A stretch of 64,000 nucleotides of DNA from Rotaria sp. Silwood1 (Eukaryota > Rotifera > Eurotatoria > Philodinida > Philodinidae), in NCBI GenBank assembly GCA_905250075.1, contig CAJNOP010000012.1, positions 744,001-808,000 on the forward strand. The letters are read 5' to 3'. Position numbers and translations under genes: made by a program. The notes beneath the pieces were generated by a model. It saw nothing but the letters and a program-made list of their open reading frames with translations. It searched no databases and had not been told where the DNA came from. Positions 49,644 to 60,200 of this stretch are shown here, piece by piece. Numbering within the stretch: position 1 is the stretch's first letter; each line of letters starts with the position of its first letter.

Positions 49644-52191
49644 GTAATAATAAAGGACGAATAACTTTTCGCAATGAAACGAATCGAACAATATAAATGA
49701 ATACTCATTTTGACACACTTCTTATTGAAACATTACATAAGGAAAAAAGAAATCAGTTTCAAAAATAAAGAAAATTCGTATTTTTAGGACAAGATCACTT
49801 TTAATGCACCGAAAAAGAAAGTCACTTAGAAGAATAGATAACATAAGATGCTTGAACATATTGATCACACAAATAAATATATGAACTATATGTAAAGTAA
49901 ACATATGTTGTCCAAAGTCAGTAAGGCGAAATTCCTGTTTCGGCTTTAGACACAGAAAATTGAATCCGAATTATTCAATGAAAACAAAAGTTATTACATG
50001 AATATAATGAGAATCTGAATCTTTCTGCAAAGTTCTATTTTACTTAAATATAGTTTGTTCAGAAAAACTTACGAATTGAATTTTAATTTATTCGTTTATC
50101 TGAATGATGAATTTCCATGAAGCAAACAATAATAATGATCATGAAAAATAGACAAATACTAAACATGCACACAAGTAATCTTTTAACTCTACTAGAACTT
50201 TAAGCTCTAGTCGTTTCACGATTTCATGATGGAAGGTCTTAGATATAACCCTATCTGATCGAATTCCTTATTCAACGACACGTCAAACATTTAAATACAA
50301 AAGCAAACCATGTTGTTTTCATAGCAAACCGACGAGTACTGTTTGTTAAGTGTATTATGTTTTACTGGAGAGCAAGAAAAATATTGATTCTATAAGAAGT
50401 TTAGTGTATTATTTATGATCTGTAGGTAATTTATTCTTTTTGTGCCGGAGGAAAGGTAAGTGAAGGCTATATATACTATACATATAATTATTATTTTCAA
50501 GTTTCATAGAACGAAAAAGATTTCTCTTATGTTGTTTTTTGAGGATTCACTTACAACATCATTAATGACAACGTCAAATATAAATAAAAAAAGAAAAAAA
50601 AAGAAAGAGAAATATTACACACATGTAGATTATAATAAAGTGAAGCATAGTAAATGTACTCTTACATGAATGTAACAAAAAATTATTAGATCAAATACAT
50701 AGACTTCAATATTGACGGAATCAAGAACAATCTTATTGAAACGTACAGTTCGTAGAGTTCTTGTCTATTGTATATATGGTGATGTAGCAATGTGGAATGA
50801 GTTTTGATGTTATAACATGTATGTCATGTAAAGCAGTTTTTTTATTGAAAAAATGTACCACGAAGATCAATAGGTCAATATTTATCCAAAAAAACAAAAA
50901 AAGAAAAATCCATTTTAATTGAAATTATCAGAGCGGACTTAAATATGAACTTACTAATGATGTATTATAACACAACAGACAACTGGTAAATGTTCAAGTT
51001 GTCTTTTAAAATAAGGTTTCTCTCTTGAAAGTTATTTAAACATAATGTCATCAGTTTTTATGTCGTTAATTCCTCTGAAATTGGCTGCTGAAACAAGTGC
51101 TTAGAATTTCATAATTACTACCATGTGCATATAAGGTTTTTGCCAGCGACCTGCAAATTTGGTTATCCAATTTACATCTTCATAAAGAGATTTTTTCGAG
51201 CTTTTGAGTGTCAAGACTCGTAATTAGAGTGCACAGAACCATAGCACCCACATTAATGCAAAAAGATTAACTCATGAGTTCTATATCAGTTTTGTTTCTG
51301 ATTTCATTGTCTTCAAATTGTTATATTTCTAAACGATTCAAACAATTCTTATTGAAAATAGTGATTCAAGAGATGCATCGACGCCTTGAAAGCATACTCA
51401 TGACGTGTGCAAACATTATTGCTTTTGAACTCCATTGAAAAATACAATCAGAACAGGGTAGGATATGAAAATATCATCCTATGAACATAGATGGTTTCCA
51501 CTAATACTGAAAAGACTTATATTGGATATTATAAGATTAAATGATTAACTTGAAGAATATTTGCTTGAATGACTATGACACGACGAAAGTTACTTTCTTG
51601 TAAAAATGCATGACCTTAGCACAACGCTTTATTTACATTCAGAGGCCGATTATCGAAGACGTTGAAAGAAAGAAAGAAATTTTTCAACCAGATTATATCT
51701 GTTTAATTAGTGTACCACGATAATATTACCAATTGAAATTATCGCGTTATATGTTTAATATATGCTTCTATACATTGTTGTTTCTTTTAAGTTGAAATGC
51801 CGAAAGACGGCAGGAGCCTGAAAGTGGAAATCCAGTAGCCTACTAGCCACTAGTTACAAGAGCACGATTGTAAACAGTCGTTTGAATAGCACAATACCAC
51901 GACTGTGTTTCAACGTATTGTAAATAGTCGGATACTCGATTTTCGGATCGTTATCAATTGTGTACGGTACCATAAATAATATTCGTTATGCTGCATCTAC
52001 CAAAAACCAATTTAGAGAACCATTTTTGCCCACCTTGGCGACAATAATCTTCATCCTGAATTTCCATCATTTTCTCGAGCTTTTCAGCCGAAAAAGGCGT
52101 CTTATCGGCGGCTTCCTGTTGACAATACTCGGATCCGAGTGCCGAAATCCCTCACCTAGGCAAATGAAAGGTGCCAAGATATTTAATACAT

Positions 52192-52230
52192 CTTCACCCA
52201 CACCCACACCACCCACCCACACCCACCCAG
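52192..52230. repeat. Short CCCACA-type tandem repeat
   Basis: Units CACCCACACC and CCCACCCACA repeat imperfectly over about 40 bp. This explains the Pro/Thr/His run in the overlapping reading frame. Confidence 0.7.
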
Positions 52231-52299
52231 TAACATCTGATGAATGGACTTTGTTCTTTCTAAGATTAATCATGATTATGATGAACAAAATATTATTTT

Positions 52300-52665
52300 A
52301 CAAATTTCAAGTTGTTTTCAAGAACAATCATTTTTACCAGGAAAATTCCGGTGTAAAACAATCTAATGCACTTGATCTAATCAGTTTACATTTACAATTA
52401 TTCAACCATTTATAGAACATTCTTCTAATTTTCATAATTTACCAATCGATATTCATCGACTCCTTCTACAAAATAATATAAATGGCCTCATATTCAAGAT
52501 ATCAATATGTATTTATTGAAGCTGTACGACGTTGAAACCTATCTAGCAAAGAGTTATTTGGATGTATGCTAATCGACTGAATGAAATTAGTAATGAGCAA
52601 CATACGGATATGATAGATGTTATTATTGAAAATACTACCCGTTCTTTAGCTTTAGATAATTAAAT
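52300..52665 (+). pseudogene. Possible decayed coding fragment
   Basis: Successive plus-strand frames give codon-like segments such as FIEHSSNFHNLPIDIHRLL and then WMYANRLNEISNEQ with DMIDVIIENTTRS, but they are separated by stops and frame changes with no introns of normal form. This suggests an old pseudogene. No family is recognised. Confidence 0.25.
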
Positions 52666-53279
52666 AGCGTTATAAAAAAAATTATTTTGTCTAATAATAC
52701 ACATTATATAAAAATAAAAGTTTTAAGACTTATTTATCTGATGTTATACAAGTTAAAACTGATAAATGAAAAAAATTTTCTCATAGAAAACAAAAGAAAA
52801 AAAAACTGTTATTTCTTATTGTAGAAAATAAATATTTGTTTTAAGTACATTTTATGTTGAAGAACCAAGGGTTATGTGTCCGTGTTCACTATTACAAACG
52901 ATAAAGGAAAAGCATTTTTCTTTTGTTTTTTATGTTTAAAAAATAGAAAGGATTCTGAATCTTCTTTTCTTGGCTTTTGCTATCGATTCTTTCTAATACT
53001 ACATAAGTTTTGTTAGTATAATATACACTGTGATGAAAATTGAAAGAAAACAACAAAAAAATGTAGGACTAAAGAACTCAATGTCATCGTGTGTCGGATG
53101 GGAATGAAATTATTTTGATAGATGACAAAAATGTTTGAAAAAAATTTTCCAGAATATGAACAAAGAGAAAATATTGACTAGACATCATCCTTAGATGAAA
53201 AGAAAAAAACAATAGCAACTGTTATAAGTACTCTAATTCTCAAAGACAGAAACTCCAAAAAAACCGAAAGATTAGTTTC

Positions 53280-53620
53280 TGAGCACCTAGGATAGGTAAG
53301 TATAATTTTGTTTACACTACATATAACGATAGAGCAAACAATTCTATACTACTGGAGACACTGCTGAGTTCTCTAGAACGTTTCTAAGCTAAAAGGCAGC
53401 AAACTTGCGGAAGTCCCTAAAGTCGTTGCTTTTCAATTTCCCATAGACAAACCATTTTTTTTACCTTGAATCAAATTACTGCAGCTCAAGCAAAATGCCA
53501 TAGCAGAGAACTCGGAAATGTCTCATTTTGTAGAGAATTCTTTGCTCTATTGTTCTAAATAGTCTCAGCAAAATCATAGCTATGCGCTTCAGTTCTTGTT
53601 GGAAACTATTTTTTCCATTT
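53280..53620. repeat. Imperfect inverted repeat
   Basis: The left part (GATAGAGCAAACAATTCTA, then GAGACA, then GAGTTCTCT) pairs with the right part (AGAGAACTC, then TGTCTC, then AGAATTCTTTGCTCTATTG). Fainter pairing continues to about 53280/53620. A related but diverged block (AACACTGCCGGGTGCTTCT) occurs near 54560. Confidence 0.6.
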
Positions 53621-55389
53621 AAATCACTATTTGGATTATTTCTAGAGTTTACCGCAGCAAAAAAAAATCGAAAATAAATCTTGTTGAATAATGTTTATAC
53701 TCATTGTATATCTATGTAGTTTCTTCAATTGACCTAACATTTTTGGATGAGAATGTTTTTCATCGAATATAATGTCTGGTCTTTCTAACAATAATGCAAT
53801 ATTTCAAGGCATACTTTCATACCTAAGTTTTGAATAGCAGCTGTGATATTTATCTACTTTTGTTCGATATAATTTGGTAAAGACAGTATTCAACGAAGAT
53901 TAAAACAATAATGAAGAAGATAGAAACACCAATTGTTCGCTATTTGCTATAAAGTTGGTCGTTGCTATGTAAATCATTTCTATTTATAATGCGAATGCTA
54001 TAGAGGTCAAAGAAAATGATCATCGATCGAATAAGAAGATTTTGATACTAATTTATTAATAAAGATAGAAAATAAATAATTTCAAATAGGGTCTTATCAT
54101 CACATTTATAATATTATAAGTTCATCATATTAAATACTTATTTGATGAATAATAGTCTTACGGAAAGAAGATTAATAACTGAAACATAAATTCTACTAAT
54201 ACCTAATTGTTGCTAGAATGTTGACAATTTCGAATCAAAACAAAGAAGTGTTGATGTTCATGTTTCGAAGAAAGACTAGACGTGAATAGTTATGAGCATA
54301 CTGAAAGTAAAGACTCATATCTACATGAGAGTACAAATAATTTACCTCACTCTTTTTTTCAAGCGAGAAGAACATATAAATTGTCATAATAGCATTTTTT
54401 CACGTGGAAATAGTATTTACTAAGTATGGTCAGGTGTGATCAATTAGAGTGTTATTTTAAAAAGAAAATCGATGGTACTACGGCATTTAGTGTAGTCGAT
54501 AATTTATGTTTTCATATATTTAGAATCGTACTATACCTAAAGAACAAGAAATCCTAGAGCATCGATAACACTGCCGGGTGCTTCTAACCGTTTCAAAATA
54601 AACTATGTGTATAGATCAAGTTTTAAAGCGGATACTTGGTATTAACTACCAAGACAAAAAAGTCAATAGACTGCTATGACGATTTTCAGAAATTCAGCTT
54701 GGTTTTCAGATGGTCCCTTGAATAAGCAGTTTTTGAGGTTTTTTTCTCAGAAAATACTTCGCTTATGAAAATATACCTTTGACTCTCTTGGCTACTATAC
54801 ATTGAACAACCACAGGTCTCTATTTGGTTTCTATGAAAAGTTATTCAAAAAAACATCGAAGTATCTTATATTCTGCCGTCGATAATAGTCTTTAGATTTT
54901 TACAAAATTATACTAGCATATCGTTAATTATTGATGAATATTATGATTGGGTAAAATTGTAAATGATACAAAAGAAATCACCTGCGCCATTGTATGTCTT
55001 AAATATATCGCAATGAACTGTGATGATGTATTTATTATTTAATATCTTTATATTTGCCATTCAATTCTGTATGATTTGTGAAAAATGTCCGCTGTAATCA
55101 AACTTAATCGTTCAAGTAAAGCGATCATAGCAAAAAAACAACAGTAAAAAAGTTGATTTTGAATAAAACATATTACCATCTGAATTTTCTAGGATTGGTT
55201 AAAAGGACGTAATAAATATCGATTACGTTTATTTAGTGAAAAAACTCACAATTTTTTCTCTTGGGATGATTCTTTTTTTCGTTTGCCATTCATTTTTTTA
55301 ATAAGTGTCCTTAACATGGCTTTGAGAGTGCATTTTGTTTGCGAGTGGTGAATCATCCAAATACATACAGTGTTCTCAATGCAAGCTGA
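53621..55389. other. Gene-free AT-rich region
   Basis: No gene seen. It contains a diverged relative of the 53280-53620 repeat near 54545-54610 and the promoter of the next gene at its right end. Confidence 0.5.
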
Positions 55390-55397
55390 TATATAAA
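55390..55397 (+). promoter_or_regulatory. Likely TATA box of the secreted LOR-like gene
   Basis: TATATAAA lies 36-43 bp before the ATG at 55433, which would give a very short 5' UTR. Confidence 0.45.
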
Positions 55398-55432
55398 CCT
55401 ATACATTTTTTTACCTTACTCTCATAAATACC

Positions 55433-56026
55433 ATGTCGATTTATATTTATTTTGTACTGCTACTGGCAAGCACAATATTTATCCATGTCAATTCACAAGA
55501 TCCTATAAAGAGTTATTCTATTCGTAAAGATTTCTTTAAAGGATTCAAAGCAGGCGAATTTTCCATACGTGATCCTACTGGAAAACATCTTTATTATCGT
55601 ATCGAATCCAATTATGCCGTATTGCATAGTCTTAAGCTCATTGCTTATCCATCAAAACAAGAAGTTGGTCAATTAAAAGCTGTAATAAAACCATTAGTAT
55701 ACAAAGCAGAAATTTCAATTTTAGATCCTGAAACAAATCAATTTGTTAATGGTTTAATTGAACAAAATTTACAATTATTTGGTAGTTTATTTAATATTGA
55801 TTGGAATGGTAATCATTTAAAAATGGAAACTGATGTTGGCTCATTTACAACAAAGTTTCTTGATGAAAAGGGCGAATTGTTAGCACAATTCAGACTACAA
55901 CCTAGTTCGATATTTTGGACAAAAAAATATGATATGCACATATTTTCCACCAAATATCCAGAACAAATTTACTTTTTAGGATTAGCCGTTCGTGATCATA
56001 ATGGTTCACAGAACAGAAGCGGATAA
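55433..56026 (+). CDS. Secreted LURP-one/tubby-C-like protein
   Basis: A single exon of 197 aa. The N-terminus is a signal peptide (YFVLLLASTIFIHVNSQ, cleavage near residue 22). The rest fits the beta-strand pattern of the LURP-one-related/tubby C-terminal-like fold: FSIRDPTGKHLYYRIESN, then LHSLKLIAY, then ISILDPETNQ, LFGSLFNIDWNG, DEKGELLAQF, and a final hydrophobic helix-like IYFLGLAVRDHNG. That fold is normally cytosolic (scramblase and LURP1 relatives), so the signal peptide is unusual. One NGS glycosylation site is near the end. Function is unknown. The assignment is by pattern and could be wrong, but the coding status is well supported by length and composition. Confidence 0.7.
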   Translation: MSIYIYFVLLLASTIFIHVNSQDPIKSYSIRKDFFKGFKAGEFSIRDPTGKHLYYRIESNYAVLHSLKLIAYPSKQEVGQLKAVIKPLVYKAEISILDPETNQFVNGLIEQNLQLFGSLFNIDWNGNHLKMETDVGSFTTKFLDEKGELLAQFRLQPSSIFWTKKYDMHIFSTKYPEQIYFLGLAVRDHNGSQNRSG

Positions 56027-56699
56027 AAATTTCTCGTCATTAACTTTACAATTCAATGAATGATTTTTTTTGGAACTGAATATAAACGAATAAATAAAAT
56101 TTTAGAAAGAACATAGCTATTTCATCTATAGAAAAAACAGATTTTACCTAATGTCTACAAGTACACAGTAGTTTCATAACCATGAAAATGTTTGGACTAA
56201 ATTACAAAAAAAGATTAATTCAAAAGTTCTACAACTTTCTCAAATCTTTGAATATCGTTTCAACCTATGGTTAGATTAACCATTCACGGCTGGATGTTGC
56301 CAAATGGCAACATTTTGCCAATATCATCTTAGGATTTATCTTAAAGTGATGAGATATAGTTTCTTAAGCGATTTGATAATTAATTACATGCATTTTAGGG
56401 AAAACCTATGCCTTTTCAAGAAAGGAGAAAGCTATTATTGACGAGAGGGATGAATTCTCCCGTCAACACCCGAAACAGCCCCCGAGTCGAAATGATCTGT
56501 TTTCCATTTGTGCGAGCACTAGATGCGAGAAGTAACTAGTGGTTAATTTTCCTCTCCAGATCCATTATCTATTACTAGCGAGAGCCCGTGTATACTGCAC
56601 GGATGGTTTTTTCCTGTGAAGTTTCACTTCTGTCCTTTAGCCTTGATTGAAAAATAGACAAAAACCCAGTTCGCATTATATATATATATATATATAGAT
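56027..56699. other. Intergenic, 3' flank of the LOR-like gene
   Basis: AATAAATAAAA at about 56090-56100 is a likely polyadenylation signal for the gene just upstream. The segment around 56440-56620 is noticeably more GC-rich than its surroundings. A run of AT units lies at about 56677-56696. No gene, and in particular no missing M13 C-terminal exon, was recognised. Confidence 0.5.
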
Positions 56700-56930
56700 C
56701 GTACAGCCTGATACCCTTGTAGGCTCATACTCTTGTTGTAGTACTTCTTTTAGCCTTATTCCGTTATTTCCTTATCCCTTATATCCTTTCCAGCTTTATC
56801 CATTTATACCATATACCCTTATCCCCTTATACTCTTTTAGTTTTATCCCTTATGCCCATGTAGCCTTAGCCTCTTATGCCCTTTACTCTTATATCCTTAT
56901 CTCCTTATTCCCTACTCCCTTATAGCCTTG
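56700..56930. repeat. Pyrimidine-rich CCTTAT-type degenerate repeat
   Basis: An irregular array of CCCTTAT, CCTTATA and related hexamer-heptamer units on the plus strand. It runs directly into the 34-bp minisatellite. It resembles neither a coding sequence nor a simple telomere array. Confidence 0.6.
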
Positions 56931-57226
56931 TAGCCCTTGTGGACCTATGGGTACCACAATACAATAGCCCTTGAGGACCTGTGGCTTCCTCAATATAATA
57001 GTCCTTGAGGACGTATGGGTATCCTCATAGGATAGCCCTTGAGCACCTATTGGTACTAGCATAGGATAGCCCTTGAGGACCCAGACGTACCCCCATAGGA
57101 TAGTTCCTGCGGACCCAAAGGTACCCCCATAGGAATAGCCCTTGAGGACCCAGGGGTACCCCATCGCATAGTCCCGAAGGACCCAGAGGTACTTCCATAT
57201 AACAGCTCCGGGGGACCCAGAGGTAC
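56931..57226. repeat. 34-bp minisatellite, about nine units, ending at a gap
   Basis: Units start with TAG.CC.TGAGGACC and contain GGTAC about 20 bp in; starts are at 56931, 56965, 56999, 57033, 57067, 57101, 57136, 57169 and 57203. The period is 34 bp with single-base slips. The unit is not a multiple of three, so frames through it are not proteins. It lies between the last readable M13 exon and any downstream exon, and the array probably continues into the N gap. Confidence 0.9.
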
Positions 57227-57236
57227 NNNNNNNNNN
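57227..57236. other. Assembly gap (10 N)
   Basis: Ten consecutive N at the edge of the minisatellite and inside the last readable exon of the M13 peptidase. A gap of exactly 10 N is likely a placeholder of unknown true length. Confidence 0.95.
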
Positions 57237-60200
57237 ATATTTCTGAAGACCAGGTAATATTTTGTCAACATTCTTGTTGTTTGCTGTCCATTTTCGATAA
57301 GCCTAAAACAAAGGGGATATTTTCTTAGATGATGACATTCAATACTACATAGACAAATGGCAAATTTATCAAATCATCTCGAAAACATTGCATAATAGAC
57401 TAGGGCATGCATGTTAATAACTCAAATATACTTACGAAAAATGCTTCTCTAAGGCCACCATTGTCAGCAATATCTTCTCCTTGTGTTAGATTTCCATCTG
57501 CCTAATGAAAGATAAAATGAAATTAATTTATTCAATTCAACAATCTTAAGATGAAAAACTGACTTTCATATTGATTTGTGTCACTGTGTAGTCACTGTAC
57601 TGATTGATAATACATGTCTTGCGATCGTTAAACTTTTTGATTGTTTCATCTGTCCACCATGGAATTCGATTTCCATTTTTGTCAAATTGCCGACCGGTAT
57701 CATCAAAACCATGTGTAATTTCGTGCCCAATTACGACACCAATACCTAAATGAGTATTTAAGATCAAAGAATCCATATTAGTTTTTCCAATGAATATAAA
57801 ATCCATTGGGAAAATGCTTTTTAAAAGAAAAATTTGGCTATTCTTTGTGCTGAAATGTGAAAATCAGTAAAAAACCAGGATTTTTCTTGTAATAAAATTT
57901 AGAAAAGTCTTTACTGTACATGAACAATGAATAAAAAAAACCCTTGATTTCAATGTATACATTTTTATAGAAAAACAAAATCTTTTGTATGTTTTATTTT
58001 ATTTAATAATATTTCTCGGTTTGTCTAAAACAAATTTTGTTTATCTTGTTAACCTCCAAGATCTTTCAATATTCATGCAACAACAACAACAATAGCACAT
58101 TATTGTTCACTACTCTCCATCTTATTTGTATGCAGAAATATATATCAAATGTTTTGTAGGAGAATTTTCGGCTCTGTTGATATTGTTTGGATTCAAACTT
58201 TAGTACTTACCACCGTAATTGAGATACCTAGATAATAAATAGAATAGTTAAATTAATTACGACACAATAAACAGATAATAGTTACTTTGGTGCATCTTTA
58301 TTAAAGAAGGGCGTTTGTAAAATACCAGCCGGAAAACCTAAAGTATAAAAAAAATATTCATATATAGTATAATTGTAATATAGAAGATCAATGAACGTAC
58401 TGATTTGATTTCTTGATGGTTCATAAAAGGCATTTACAACACTGGGTGCAGAGTAGTCGCCCCATCCGTTTATGTCGACAGGTTTTCGCAACAGTTGAAA
58501 ACTTTCCTTGGCTTTTATTTCAAGCATTTTGAGAACGTTTCTAATATACGATGAGTTGAAATTGTACTATATTCAAAGAGACATACGCTATAGAAGAGAG
58601 AGGCATTTCTCGATGGAAAACATCAGGACAATCCTACAGTCCTATGGGAGAAATCTCATACAACATTTATAATAATCCGTAGCAGAGTCAAAATGATATT
58701 ATCTCATATATACATCAACACTTATCGCATTGCTTACTTCAGCATAATCTTCTTCGAGTTTTGTATTATTATCACTGCCCAAATACTCAGGATAACCGAT
58801 ATGAGGGTCCATGCTTTTGGCCTAAATACTCATAATTTCGTTTTGATCTCGATTGATTTTCTAGATTTACCTTCTCGATGGCTTTTACTTTCGATTCAGC
58901 ATCCATCCAAGTAGACTCATCAAGCATTTCAATGAATGTATTTCGAATATTGTTTATCATTTCAAGAGACTTTAAAAATATCAAAATATCAATAAACATG
59001 ATATAGATTTGAACAAACCTCGTTGAGAGCATTTTCATCAAAATATTTTTTGATATAAAGTTTCGAGACAGCAAAACCCATATAAGCATTGGCAAGACCA
59101 CCGCATACTACTTTACGTGGTCGTTCAGCATTTGTACCACGAAAGATTCGATCGAATCGTTGTCTAATCATTCGAATATGTTGAGGCATTAGCGAAGTTG
59201 CACCCATCATGAATCGCCAAAGAATATAATTCTGTATGGTGCGTGGTGAAGCTTGCTTAAGAATCAATGATACATTATTCAAATACTCGATTTCACCAAC
59301 GACTACAATGTCTGTATCTTGTAAAACCACATTGCCAAACAGATAGCAACGACGAAGATAATCGGTAAAGTCAAACTATATCAAGACAAGACAGTATAGA
59401 ACAGGCGACATGAAAAAAAAGGAAAAGTAAAACTGACTGTTGCATTAAATGTCGATGATAGTTTACCAAGTGTAGTTCGAACAGTTTCATTATGGCGCGC
59501 TCTTTGTTCGTCATTAGTCCAATGATACTATGGTGAACAAGTAAATTAGAATTAGTGTATGCATAAAAAAAGAAACAGATATTTGATTACTTTTGCAATA
59601 TTCTTTTCAAACTCGTATATATCATTGACATCTTGATCAATCATTGATGTATCCTGTCCTAATTCCATGGCCAATTCATGTATAAACTGTCGATAAGCGA
59701 TTGTGATGTTTGTCTCGCTGGCATAGTATTGCTTTTGCCCGAGTGCAAGATCACTTTGTCCGACCTAGAATGGTTAATAGGATATGTATCGTAAGTGACA
59801 TGACAATACCATCGATTTTATATAAGACAGTTTATTCAAGATTGTTGGCAGAAACAATTGTCTTCATGAATGTATAATTCTGATGATTTACTCAAAGAAT
59901 TTCAACACTGCGTAACTAGGAGCTCTCCAATACTCAGCAAAATTAGATTGTTGAGAAAGGGCAGAACTGTACATAAGCCAAGGAATCAGCTTACTCACTT
60001 TTCTTTGTCAGATCATGTTGAAAACTATATAGATCGATATATTTCAGCATGACAAACGTTTTGCTGCTGCTTTTGCTACAACTTTAGAAGACTCCTTTCA
60101 AAGTTAGTCTACGCTTCATTTGGGTATTATTTTTCTGCTTTATCACACTATTCGCTTTTTATACTACGATTCCATGTATGCAGATATAGAAATTGTGACT

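Larger units (their letters stand above)
49644..53279. other. Gene-poor region
   Basis: About 3.6 kb without an accepted gene. It includes a CA/CCCA-rich short tandem stretch at about 52195-52230 and a possible coding relic at 52300-52665 (separate entry). Confidence 0.5.

Noticed and set aside
51960..52415. 151-aa plus-strand frame
   Set aside because: Part of it is the CCCACA repeat, the rest has no domain pattern, and its downstream continuation is broken by stops.
56700..56930. CCCTTAT-rich array as possible telomeric repeat
   Set aside because: Units are irregular in length and sequence and the array is internal, next to genes on both sides.
56889..57271. Minus-strand frames with repeated Gly/Tyr/Ser motifs
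   Set aside because: They run through a 34-bp minisatellite whose period is not a multiple of three, and partly through the N gap.
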